The position numbers were made by a program, and so were the translations under genes. Shown here piece after piece: positions 46,645 through 54,891 of a stretch of 64,000 nucleotides of DNA (its first letter is position 1; the number at the start of each line of letters is the position of its first letter). The notes below the pieces were generated by a model, which was given only the letters and a program-made list of their open reading frames with translations, was not told the DNA's origin and made no database searches. Where the stretch lies: contig CAWDVH010000004.1 of the NCBI GenBank assembly GCA_963805705.1, forward strand, positions 372,001 to 436,000, read 5' to 3'. Source of the DNA: CAWDVH01 sp963805705. GTDB lineage: Bacteria > Actinomycetota > Actinomycetes > Streptosporangiales > Streptosporangiaceae.

Positions 46645-49600
46645 TCAATCTTCGAGTTCAAGCAGGTAAGGCGGTCCATGCTGTTGCCCTACGGCTATCT
46701 TGAGCGGGTGACCAGGTAGGCCCGCGCACATGACGATGGGTGTGTCACCTATCCAGGTGGCAAGCCCGACTCTCCCAACCGGGTCCCATACTCGGACAGT
46801 CCCGTTGCTGTCACCGCTCACGATTGCGGGCGTATCGGGAGCTACCGCCACCCAAGAGATCGGCGAGCTATGGCCGACAAGGGTGGCTTGCTCCTGGCCG
46901 GAGGCCAGATCCCATACATGTATTGATCCGTCCCGGCTGCCGCTGACGATGATCGAGCCGTCGGGGGCGACTGCCGCTGGCGAAGCCGAGCCGGTATGGG
47001 CAGCGGCGAAGGCATGGCTCTGACCAGAGGCCAGATCCCACACGCGTATATATCCATCGTCGCTACCGCTGACCACCGTGAACTCGTCATTGGTAATAGA
47101 CACTGACTGGACCCAGCTTGTATGACCTGTGAGCATCGCCTGCTCGTGGCAGGTGGCAAGATCCCATACGCGCACGGTGCGATCGCTACTACCGCTAATC
47201 GCCATGCCAGCGTCAGGCGTGACCGCGACCGACAGCACTTTGCCGGTGTGGCCGGTGAGCGTTGCCCGTATCTGCCCCGTGGGAAGGTCCCACACCTGCA
47301 GGGCATGATCCTCGCCGCCGGTGACAGCCGTCCTGCCGTCGGCGGTGACCGCGACCGACAGGACCTTGCCGGTGTGGCCGGTGAGCGTTGCCCGTATCTG
47401 CCCCGTGGGAAGGTCCCACACTTGCAGGGCATGATCCTCGCCGCCGGTGACAGCCGTCCTGCCGTCGGCGGTGACCGCGACCGACAGCACCTTGCTGAAA
47501 GGGCGAGCGATGGGCGCTTGGATGCTACTGGCCGCTAGGTCCCAGACTCTCACGACGCCATCAGCCCCGCCGCTGACCGCGTCAGCCCCATTCTGGGTGA
47601 CCGCCACCGCCATGACTTCGCTGGCATGTCCGGTTAGCGCGACACGCTGACGGTCAGTCTGTAGGTCCCATACTCTCACCATTCCGTCAGCGCCGCCGGT
47701 TACGGCAGTCCTTCCGTCGGGGGTTACCGATACAGATCGGATCCAGCCGCGGTGGCCTGCAAGTGTACTTTTCTGGTGGCAGGATGCCGTATCCCATACC
47801 CGCACCAACCCGTCGCGGCCGCCGCCAACCACGCGGCTGCCGTCGGCGGTTACTGCGACCGACAGTATCTCCCCGTCGCTGCCATCAAGTTCAGCGCGCT
47901 GACGCCGGGTGGCCAGATCCCAGATTCGCACCGATCCGTCATGGGAGCTGGTGAAGGCGCTGGCTGCGTCGGCAGTTACTGCCACCGACGAAATCGCGCC
48001 GGTGTGCCCGGTAAGCGTTCCCCGCTGGCGACCGGTGGTCAAGTCCCATAGTCGAGCTGACCCGTCATCGGCGACGCTTACCGCAGCCGTACCATCAGGC
48101 GATATCACGACACACCGTATGCGCTTGGAATGCCCAGCCAGCCTCCTGCGCTGGGTGCCGGCGGCCAGATCCCATACCAGGATGGTGCCGTCGCCCCCGC
48201 CGCTGATTGCGGTGGCTGCGTCGGGCGTAATTGCCACCGACATGACGGTGCTCGGATGTCCAGCAAGCCTTGCTCGCTGGCCGCCGATGGCCAGATCCCA
48301 CACCAGGACAGAGCCGTCGTTACCGCCACTGACCGCGATAGCTCCGTCGGGGGTGACCGCCACGGACCAGACAGGCCCGGCATGGCCGATAAGGCTTTGC
48401 TTGAGCCCGGTGTTCGTGGGGGTAAGCGAGGGAGAAAGCGGCGCGAGCCAAGGACCAGAGCTATGGCCGCGCGCCAGATCGCCTGCCCACGTTGTCACAC
48501 TCCGATCGGGATAGCCCAGCAAGCGCCCGGCCAGTTGCCCCCGGACCTGCCCGGGGTTTGAGGCCAGGACAGAAGCGGAGAGCCGCAGGGCCTTAAGGAT
48601 CTGGATTGTCAGCAGGTCGCTGGCGAATTGATAATCGGCCAGAAGGTCAGGCATTTGACCTTGCATCAGGCGGGCCTGGATCCAGTCAGCATCTATCAGC
48701 AGCGAGTGCAGTTCGCTATTACGGCCGGCGTCGTAGAGGTGACCAGCCAGCTCGCTGGCCAGATAACGGTCACTGGCTGATTGATGCCATCCGCCCGGAT
48801 AACGCTGACGATAACCCTCTAGCAGGAGGCCATGCGCCGCCGTAAGCTGGTGATCCCCGATCCGGCGCTTGAGAATATCGAACTGGAGATCGTGAGCCGT
48901 ATACCAGCCGTTGCCCTCAGCTGCAAGAAGAGCCCGGCTGCTGAGCTCGGTCAGCAGCTCGTCAGCCTCAGTCGCAGATAGCTCGGGCTCCCACAAAGCC
49001 AGGGCTGCGTCCGCGGGGAAGGGGCCGCGCCCTGCGAACACTGCCAGCTGGTCATAGCGGGTGCGGCTAGCCTCAGGTAGGTCGGAGATACCGACCTCAA
49101 TCGCGGCGAACAGGGTCCGATGATCGTAATGCGGATCAAGGTCTGCCTGGATAAGGTTTAGATCTTCGTCGATCAGGGCCAGCACAGAGCTCATGGATCG
49201 GCCACTAGCTACCATCGCTCCGGCCATGGCCACTCCGAGTGCTATGTTCCCAAGGCGGGCACAGAGCGTGCCAGCGATATCCGGCAGTGCGTGCACATCT
49301 TGCCCTGTCCAGCGGCTCAGCAGTTCTAGGGCCTCCCCTTGTGTCAGTTCGTCGACTTCAATTCTGGTTGCGTTGAAAATGGTAGACAGGTTAGGTAGGC
49401 GCGTAGTGAATATGACAACACAGGTAGGCGCGAGCCCAACGAGGGCGTCAAGAGCCTTGCGATCCCACAAATTATCCAGAGCAATTAGCACGCGCTTACC
49501 GCGCAGCAGGGCGGCGAGCGCATCGCGGCCCTGCCCGATCGTGGTGAACCCGATTTCCCCCTGCGGCAGTCCGAGGCGACGACCTAGATCGGCGAGTAGA

Positions 49601-50070
49601 GCTACAGGATCTTTCCGCGGGCCGGCGTCAAGCCAGGTGATTCCGTCTGGGAACCGATGCCGTACGCCGGAATCGACGCATGCTCGTGCGGCGAGAGTGG
49701 ACTTACCGCTTCCGCCTGTCCCCGTCACAGCGACGACCTGCGCGCCTCCGATTGTCGCCCGCACGATCGACTCGATGAGATCCGGGCGCTTGACCAGTCG
49801 CGCAGGCACGCTAGGCGGTACCCCGAGGAATCCCCTGTCTGCCCGGAGCCCAGCCGCGGGCTCGCGGCTGGCAAGTACCGCCCATCCGATTGACAGAATC
49901 CCCGCCGCAGCGACCACCGCGCGTTGCCACCAAGACACCCCAGGGCCGACCTGAACGCCACTGACACTAATCTGCGACCCGACAGCCGATACAATGAGAA
50001 GGCCGATTCCGAACGTCAGCAGGCTGGTGCTCACGGCCGACAGCCGTATTCTCCCGCGCCACGCCCGCAT
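46645..50070 (-). CDS. Membrane-anchored NB-ARC STAND protein with ~14 WD40 repeats
   Basis: 1141 aa from ATG 50070; the frame is open to 50223. Two N-terminal hydrophobic helices (about 11-31 and 50-68), then an NB-ARC NTPase (P-loop GTGGSGKST 117-125, RVLIALDNLWD, then VVIFTTRLPN), a winged/helical part (ARYDQLAVFAGRGPFP-like, to ~550), and about 14 WD40 units of 42 residues to the end, enough for two seven-blade propellers. No enzymatic effector domain is visible. Bacterial STAND proteins include signalling ATPases and antiphage sensors; here the membrane helices would be the output or anchor. Blades 8 and 9 are near-identical. Confidence 0.88.
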   Translation of the reverse strand: MRAWRGRIRLSAVSTSLLTFGIGLLIVSAVGSQISVSGVQVGPGVSWWQRAVVAAAGILSIGWAVLASREPAAGLRADRGFLGVPPSVPARLVKRPDLIESIVRATIGGAQVVAVTGTGGSGKSTLAARACVDSGVRHRFPDGITWLDAGPRKDPVALLADLGRRLGLPQGEIGFTTIGQGRDALAALLRGKRVLIALDNLWDRKALDALVGLAPTCVVIFTTRLPNLSTIFNATRIEVDELTQGEALELLSRWTGQDVHALPDIAGTLCARLGNIALGVAMAGAMVASGRSMSSVLALIDEDLNLIQADLDPHYDHRTLFAAIEVGISDLPEASRTRYDQLAVFAGRGPFPADAALALWEPELSATEADELLTELSSRALLAAEGNGWYTAHDLQFDILKRRIGDHQLTAAHGLLLEGYRQRYPGGWHQSASDRYLASELAGHLYDAGRNSELHSLLIDADWIQARLMQGQMPDLLADYQFASDLLTIQILKALRLSASVLASNPGQVRGQLAGRLLGYPDRSVTTWAGDLARGHSSGPWLAPLSPSLTPTNTGLKQSLIGHAGPVWSVAVTPDGAIAVSGGNDGSVLVWDLAIGGQRARLAGHPSTVMSVAITPDAATAISGGGDGTILVWDLAAGTQRRRLAGHSKRIRCVVISPDGTAAVSVADDGSARLWDLTTGRQRGTLTGHTGAISSVAVTADAASAFTSSHDGSVRIWDLATRRQRAELDGSDGEILSVAVTADGSRVVGGGRDGLVRVWDTASCHQKSTLAGHRGWIRSVSVTPDGRTAVTGGADGMVRVWDLQTDRQRVALTGHASEVMAVAVTQNGADAVSGGADGVVRVWDLAASSIQAPIARPFSKVLSVAVTADGRTAVTGGEDHALQVWDLPTGQIRATLTGHTGKVLSVAVTADGRTAVTGGEDHALQVWDLPTGQIRATLTGHTGKVLSVAVTPDAGMAISGSSDRTVRVWDLATCHEQAMLTGHTSWVQSVSITNDEFTVVSGSDDGYIRVWDLASGQSHAFAAAHTGSASPAAVAPDGSIIVSGSRDGSIHVWDLASGQEQATLVGHSSPISWVAVAPDTPAIVSGDSNGTVRVWDPVGRVGLATWIGDTPIVMCAGLPGHPLKIAVGQQHGPPYLLELED
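47221..47472 (-). repeat. 126-bp direct repeat encoding two identical WD40 blades
   Basis: 47221-47346 and 47347-47472 are almost identical in DNA (differences such as CACTT/GACCT and ACCTG/ACTTG). Each encodes three 14-residue thirds of one blade. This is a recent exact-blade duplication within the STAND gene; other blades are much more diverged. Confidence 0.92.
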
Positions 50071-50300
50071 CCCGCCCACCTTAGCCTGGTTAGCCCCTAT
50101 GGTGGCTGCGCAAAATCGAGATGGCAATGCGAGCCGACAGCCGCACGGCCGACGACCATCGACCAGAGGCGACCAAGGTTCACGACGTCGAACCCCGATC
50201 CGCCTATTCTCTGAACGGCACAAACGCAGGCACTACCGCGGCAGCCGCGCTAGCCCGGTAGTCAGGTCGCGCGAAGGCGGCTGTTTCAGGTGCCGCCTCC

Positions 50301-50432
50301 GACCCGCCCTTCGCGCCGTTGCTCAAACACTTGCGGGTGCTCCGGGAGGTCGGACTGGTGCGGGACCGCAAGGCAGGCAAGCAACGCCTGTACGGCCTTG
50401 ACGCCCGCGGGCTGCGACCGGTTCACGAGTAG
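50301..50432 (+). pseudogene. Remnant of an ArsR-type regulator
   Basis: The frame reads APLLKHLRVLREVGLVRDRKAGKQRLYGLDARGLRPVHE and stops at 50430-50432. This is the recognition-helix-to-wing part of ArsR proteins (usual form KHLRVLREAGLV..R..G..R.Y.LD). Residues after the stop (RRFERFSER) resemble the family's continuing W-x-x-RFW-x-ER segment in another frame. No N-terminal half or start is present. Confidence 0.55.
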
Positions 50433-50460
50433 ACCGGCGGTTCGAGCGGTTCTCTGAGCG

Positions 50461-50763
50461 TCAGGAAGGGCGAGCGTACGGGCCGCGGATTCGGCCGCGC
50501 ACTCCTCCGGGAGGGACCTCACGGCGTTGTCGTGGGAGTTCCCTCGCCAGATCCTCGTCGGACAGAGGGTTGCCGCGGCCGCCGCGGTTGGCCTCGACGC
50601 GGGCCTCGAGTTCCTCGCCCGTGCGGGTGGTCACGGGCAAGACGGCGGGGAAGGCGTGCGGGAACGACGCGCTGCAGCGCTCGTCCTCGACGCAGCGCAC
50701 CAGGACGGCCAGGACGAGGCGGCGGAGGTCACGGGCGGCGGCGGTGAAGTCCTCGTGGGACAA
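50461..50763 (-). pseudogene. Remnant of an MmgE/PrpD family C terminus
   Basis: A 100-codon frame bounded upstream by TAG, with no ATG/GTG start. Its centre, PAVLPVTTRTGEELEARVEANRGG followed by GNPLSDEDLARE, matches the C-terminal strand and 'NPLSDEEL' helix of MmgE/PrpD (2-methylcitrate dehydratase-like) proteins, which are normally about 450 aa. The flanks degenerate. Read as a decayed fragment. Confidence 0.45.
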
Positions 50764-50994
50764 GCCGAGGAGCGGCGACTACTCGCGCAGTTAGCACGTC
50801 GTCGTCCGCGCAGTGGAGGGTAATCAGGTGGCGTTCTTGCAGTTCGCCAGCGTCCGCTGGGCGAGCACCTGGTTGGCCGCATGGTGTGGGCCGCGGATGC
50901 CAGCCCAAGCCGGAGACCCAGGGCCAGCCGGACGCGGAGATCGTACCGGTCACCGGCCGCTACCGGACCGCGCAGGCGATGGCCTGGGACCGGT

Positions 50995-51813
50995 TCAGGC
51001 ATCGCGGCGGGCGAGCGCCCAGGCCCCGGCCGCGAGCGCGACCATCGCGTACGCGCACAGCAAGCCGAAGGTCAGGCCGGGCGACAGCAGGTGCGCGACC
51101 GGCTTGACCGCGATCAGCGCATTCCTCATCGTGTCGGGCAGGAACTTCTGCGCCGCGAGACGGATCGAGCTGCCGAGCGAGAAGAACGCCAGTGGCAGCA
51201 CGAACACCACGCCGAACAGAGCACAGATGGCGCCCGCAGTGTGCCGGATGATCGCGCCGATGCCCAGGCTGATGAGCGCGATCAGCACCGGGTAGGCGCC
51301 GGCCATCAGCACCGCGCGCAGTACGTCGGGCTGGCCGAGCGTGGCGTGCGGGGCCGGGGCCTTGAGCATGGCCTGGCCGGCGAAGAACGCCGCGAAGGCG
51401 GAGATTTCCCCCACCGCCAGGCTGACGGCCCCGAGCACCGCTGCCTTCGCGGCGAGCACGAGCGGGCGCCGGGGCGCCGCGGCAAAGGTGGCGCGGATCA
51501 TCCCGGAGGAGAACTCGGTCGTGATCGCGAGCACGCCGAGGGCGCCGAGCAGCAACTGGCCGACCACGAGCCCGAGGAAGGCGTCGTAGGTGGGGTCGAA
51601 GGACGCGCGGTCGGCGGCGGACATCTGCGCGTAGTTCTCATGGCTCGCCGTGACCATGGCCAGGCCGATCATTGCGACCGCGAAGGCGGCCACGATGTAC
51701 CAGGTGGAGCGGACCGTGCGGAGTTTCTGCCACTCCATCCGGGCGACGGCGCGGAAACCGTAGCTGCCGCCGGTGCGACTGGCGGCGTCGCGGCTGAGCG
51801 TCGTGGCGTTCAT
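50995..51813 (-). CDS. ABC-2 type transporter permease
   Basis: 272 aa from ATG 51813, sharing one base with the ATPase's TGA (TGATG). Six hydrophobic segments; the cytoplasmic N terminus VARMEWQKLRTVRSTWYIVAA and the motif ITTEFSSGMIRATFAAAPRR are standard for actinobacterial ABC-2 permeases. Transported substrate unknown. Second gene of an operon with the ATPase at 51813-52532. The pair is unrelated in sequence to the operon at the left end of the window. Confidence 0.9.
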   Translation of the reverse strand: MNATTLSRDAASRTGGSYGFRAVARMEWQKLRTVRSTWYIVAAFAVAMIGLAMVTASHENYAQMSAADRASFDPTYDAFLGLVVGQLLLGALGVLAITTEFSSGMIRATFAAAPRRPLVLAAKAAVLGAVSLAVGEISAFAAFFAGQAMLKAPAPHATLGQPDVLRAVLMAGAYPVLIALISLGIGAIIRHTAGAICALFGVVFVLPLAFFSLGSSIRLAAQKFLPDTMRNALIAVKPVAHLLSPGLTFGLLCAYAMVALAAGAWALARRDA

Positions 51814-52532
51814 CACAGGCTCCCTGAATAGTCGGTGACGCTATCGGTCAGCTGGAAGAACGCTTCCTCCAGCGAGCCGCTGCGGGCGGACAGCTCGGCG
51901 ACCGTAGTCTGCGCGAGCAGTCGGCCCCGGCCGATCACGATGAGCGCGTCCGCGGTATGCGCGACCTCGCTGATCAGGTGGCTGGAGACCAGCACCGTCC
52001 GGCCCTGGGCGGCGAGGTTCTTCAGCAGGTTGCGGATCCAGCGGATGCCTTCGGGGTCCAGGCCGTTGACCGGCTCGTCGAGCAGCAGCACCTGCGGATC
52101 GCCGAGCAGGGCGGCGGCGATGCCCAGGCGCTGGGACATGCCAAGTGAGAACTTCCCGGCCCGGCGATCGGCGGCCTTCTCGATGCCGGTGATGGCGAGT
52201 ACCTCCTCGACCCGCCGCCGACCGATCGCGTTGCTGGCGGCCAGCGCGGTCAGATGGGCGCGGGCGGTGCGGCCTGGGTGGAACGCCTTGGTCTCCAGCA
52301 GCGCGCCCACTTCGCGAAGCGGCCAGCGCAGGTCGCCGTAGCGCTTCCCGCCGATCCTGGCCTGTCCCGCGTCCGGCCGGTCCAGGCCCATGATCATGCG
52401 CATCGTCGTGGACTTGCCTGCGCCATTCGGGCCAAGGAACCCGGTCACCGTGCCGGGGCGGACCTCGAAGCTCAGATTGTCCACCGCGAGCGTGGATCGG
52501 TACTGCTTGACGAGGCCGAGTGCCTCGATCAT
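51813..52532 (-). CDS. ABC transporter ATP-binding protein
   Basis: 239 aa from ATG 52532 (GGAGG six bases upstream). Walker A GPNGAGKSTTMRMIMGL, signature FSLGMSQRLGIAAALLG, Walker B VLLLDEPVNGLDPEGI, switch His in SSHLISE. It belongs to the lantibiotic/bacitracin-export-like ATPase group. First of two genes, ATPase then permease, overlapped. Likely an exporter or resistance pump. Confidence 0.94.
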   Translation of the reverse strand: MIEALGLVKQYRSTLAVDNLSFEVRPGTVTGFLGPNGAGKSTTMRMIMGLDRPDAGQARIGGKRYGDLRWPLREVGALLETKAFHPGRTARAHLTALAASNAIGRRRVEEVLAITGIEKAADRRAGKFSLGMSQRLGIAAALLGDPQVLLLDEPVNGLDPEGIRWIRNLLKNLAAQGRTVLVSSHLISEVAHTADALIVIGRGRLLAQTTVAELSARSGSLEEAFFQLTDSVTDYSGSL

Positions 52533-52984
52533 CGGAACCTCCGGTGGCTGAGCTGTCGTGGCTGTGTCCTTGCGGCGGGCGTGACCGGCCCCGATGGCGC
52601 GAGCGCTGTCGTCTGCACCTGCCCGTTCACGCTACGAACTGGGCATCTGCCGGGGAATGTGGTGTGCACCCGTCTTCCTGGTGGGGTTAGCCCCAGGGCG
52701 GGCGGACACCGGTTACCTGCGCCTGCCGGCGTATTTCGGGCAGGGCTCAGCAGATGGCGGCGTGGGACGCCGGGGCAGCCGACCCCAGCGACCGCAGAGC
52801 CGGGCCCGGCAGGTGCCATAGTCAGCTGCAGTGGCTGCGGACCTTCTTAACCTCATCTGAATTCAGCCGGGCAAACGACTGCAGCGGGTGACCGGATCCA
52901 TGGCGTCGCCGGTCATCGATACTCTGCACGGCAAGTGCCTTCGGCGGGCTGGCCACGGCTACGGCTGCGGCTGCGGTCAGCGCA
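52533..52984. other. Promoter-side gap, no gene supported
   Basis: 452 bp between the ABC ATPase start and the lamin-tail gene stop. Frames are short and family-less. The first ~60 bases should hold the ABC operon promoter. No terminator hairpin was recognised. Confidence 0.45.
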
Positions 52985-53683
52985 TCAGCCGGTCGGAGGG
53001 ATTGGCGATGGGGGGGAGGACGACGAAGGGGTTGGGGTTGGGGTGGGGGTTGTCGGAGGCGGGGTTGGGGTTGGGGTTGCGGTTGCGGTTGCGGTTGCGG
53101 TTGCGGTTGCGGTTGGAGTTGGAGTTGGGGTGGGGGTTGTCGGAGGCGGGGTTGGGTGCGGGGAACGGGTCGGGGGGCTGCTCGGGCTAGGGCTGGGTGC
53201 GGCCTGCCGGCAACCAGCGAAGGCGTGCTCCTCCCGCGGGTCCGAGTATCTGCACCTGGCTTCGGCCGCACCCCCCGCGGTCCGCAGGGTGGCGGTGTCG
53301 CCGTCGTTGTTCCAGATGTACCAGGAATGGTTCCAGTAGCGGTTTCCCGGCCCGCGCCGGCCGTGTCCGGTGTGGATCTTTACGGTGGCGTGGGCTTTCA
53401 GGGTGTAGGAGCCGAAGACGAACAGGTGGCCGGCCTTGTCGAGCAGTCGCCAGCCGGTCAGGCTGATCGGCCGGCTGGTCCTGTTGTGCAGTCGTACCCA
53501 TTCGTGGTTGAGGCTGGCGTTGGAGCCGGTGTCCTTGCCGGGCGAGTTGTAGAAGATCCCGGTTATCTGGACCCTGGGCATAGCTGGCCGCGGGGCGGCC
53601 TGGGCGATGAGAGCCCCGGACAGTACTAGCGCGGCAGCGCCGCAGGCGGTGACACTCGCGACAAGCCCGGCCGCTTTCCTCAT
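52985..53683 (-). CDS. Secreted lamin-tail-domain protein with Pro/Thr tail
   Basis: 232 aa from ATG 53683 (GGGGGA four bases upstream; ATG 53695 alternative). Signal peptide (MRKAAGLVASVTACGAAALV), then an LTD beta-sandwich: VQITGIFYNSPGKDTGSNAS, EWVRLHNRTSRPISLTGWRL, FVFGSYTLKAHATVKIHTGH, YIWNNDGDTATLRTAGG. The last ~60 residues are a Pro/Thr/Ser/Ala low-complexity tail from repeated DNA. Exported, probably surface-associated. Function unknown. Confidence 0.88.
   Translation of the reverse strand: MRKAAGLVASVTACGAAALVLSGALIAQAAPRPAMPRVQITGIFYNSPGKDTGSNASLNHEWVRLHNRTSRPISLTGWRLLDKAGHLFVFGSYTLKAHATVKIHTGHGRRGPGNRYWNHSWYIWNNDGDTATLRTAGGAAEARCRYSDPREEHAFAGCRQAAPSPSPSSPPTRSPHPTPPPTTPTPTPTPTATATATATATATPTPTPPPTTPTPTPTPSSSSPPSPIPPTG
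53044..53157 (-). repeat. Low-complexity repeats in the lamin-tail gene
   Basis: GGTTGC hexamer array around 53076-53114, flanked on each side by the same ~26-base segment beginning TGGGGGTTGTCGGAGG (at about 53044 and 53131). It encodes Pro/Thr/Ala dipeptides. Likely length-variable. Confidence 0.8.
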
Positions 53684-53864
53684 CGAATCCCCCATGTCGT
53701 CTGATCTGGCTGCGTTAGATGGACGCGCGGCAGGGCGAGAAGGTTGGCAGCCGGCGATGGCGGAATCATGTAGTGCAGTCCGGACAACTCGGCAGCCGCG
53801 AAGCGCGTCTTACCCACCAGTGACGCCAAGGGCATGTGCCCTGGCGCGGGAGGGAAAAGACACA

Positions 53865-54266
53865 ATGGCTTCTATCCGGGGCAAGGTGAGCTTCACGGCC
53901 GCCGAGTCATTCTGGTATGTGATTGGCTGCATCTGGTTCGGCGGAATGTACTTCGCCAAGGTCCCGGTCAAGAAGGCGCTTTCCGATGCCGGGCTGGCCG
54001 AGATGACCAGCGCTGAGCGGTTCTGGTACGTGCTGCAGTGCATCGCTTTCGGCGCGGGATACCTCGCCAAGATCCCGGTCAAGAAGGCGCTCGGCGAGAT
54101 GACGGCGGATCCCCGTCCTCGTTTCGACGCAGTAAGAGCAGGCCGCGGGGCTTCTCCTCAGCTTGGCCAGCCGTACCAGCCAGGGGGGTGGCGCGACACT
54201 CAGCTCGAGCCCTCGCGCGGCCGGGGTCCGGTCCGGCCGGAAAGTCACGACCGGCCAGGGCGGTAG
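53865..54266 (+). CDS. Small two-fold repeated membrane protein
   Basis: 133 aa from ATG 53865. Two copies of one unit: FTAAESFWYVIGCIWFGGMY then FAKVPVKKALSDAGLAEM (residues ~8-45), and MTSAERFWYVLQCIAFGAGY then LAKIPVKKALGEM (~46-78). Each has one hydrophobic helix with an aromatic FWYV start and a following VPVKKAL amphipathic stretch, suggesting two membrane or membrane-surface helices. A Pro/Arg-rich tail follows. Unknown function, divergent from the lamin-tail gene. Confidence 0.65.
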   Translation: MASIRGKVSFTAAESFWYVIGCIWFGGMYFAKVPVKKALSDAGLAEMTSAERFWYVLQCIAFGAGYLAKIPVKKALGEMTADPRPRFDAVRAGRGASPQLGQPYQPGGWRDTQLEPSRGRGPVRPESHDRPGR

Positions 54267-54289
54267 CACCGGCCAGCGGGGGAGCCAGT

Positions 54290-54847
54290 TCAGCGCAGAA
54301 TGTCGTCTACTGCCGCCTCGGATTGGCGGCGGACAATCTCATCGACTGTCTCCCGCGGCGTCTGCGCTGAGGTGTCGAGCCACAAGCCGATTCTTGGCGT
54401 CTGTTCCACCAGTTCATCGAGGCCCTCAATACTAAACTCGCCCGGCCGGTAGGCAACTTTGCCAGTCGACGCGTGCCGCGCCTCATCGCGCTCCCTGACT
54501 ACCGATACCGACGGCCGGAGGACCACCAGATACCGGGGCCGGGCCGCAATCTCCCGCAGCCACCCTGGCACGTCTGCGCCGAAGATATTGTCCTGGACCA
54601 CGGTGGAGAACCCAGCACTCCAGTACTCGTCCGCCACCCGTGCCGACAGCCGGTAGCGAAGGTCAAGCAGCCGCCGCGCCTCATCGGCCCGATCGTCACC
54701 GGCCTGCACCCACCCGCGCACGGCCCATCGGTAGAACTGGCCGCCGCGCACATGCACGCCCCGATCGAAGCGCCGGGCCAGCAGGTCAGCCACGGTCGAC
54801 TTCCCGGCGGCTTGCACGCCGACCACCAGCCAGACGCTTCCAGTCAC
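54290..54847 (-). CDS. Small P-loop kinase/AAA family ATPase
   Basis: 185 aa. VWLVVGVQAAGKSTVADLLA has a Walker A (GVQAAGKST), followed by RGVHVRGGQFYRWAVRGWV, YRLSARVADEYWSAGFSTVVQDN and VVLRPSVSVVRERDEAR (lid). Similar proteins are annotated AAA_33 or phosphotransferase-like. Substrate unknown. It is the third such kinase in this window and is not adjacent to a DinB gene here. Gap to the next upstream gene is 44 bp. Confidence 0.85.
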   Translation of the reverse strand: MTGSVWLVVGVQAAGKSTVADLLARRFDRGVHVRGGQFYRWAVRGWVQAGDDRADEARRLLDLRYRLSARVADEYWSAGFSTVVQDNIFGADVPGWLREIAARPRYLVVLRPSVSVVRERDEARHASTGKVAYRPGEFSIEGLDELVEQTPRIGLWLDTSAQTPRETVDEIVRRQSEAAVDDILR

Positions 54848-54891
54848 CCCGACAGTCTGGCAAGCCGCCGCTACCCGGCGAGCGCCAGCGT

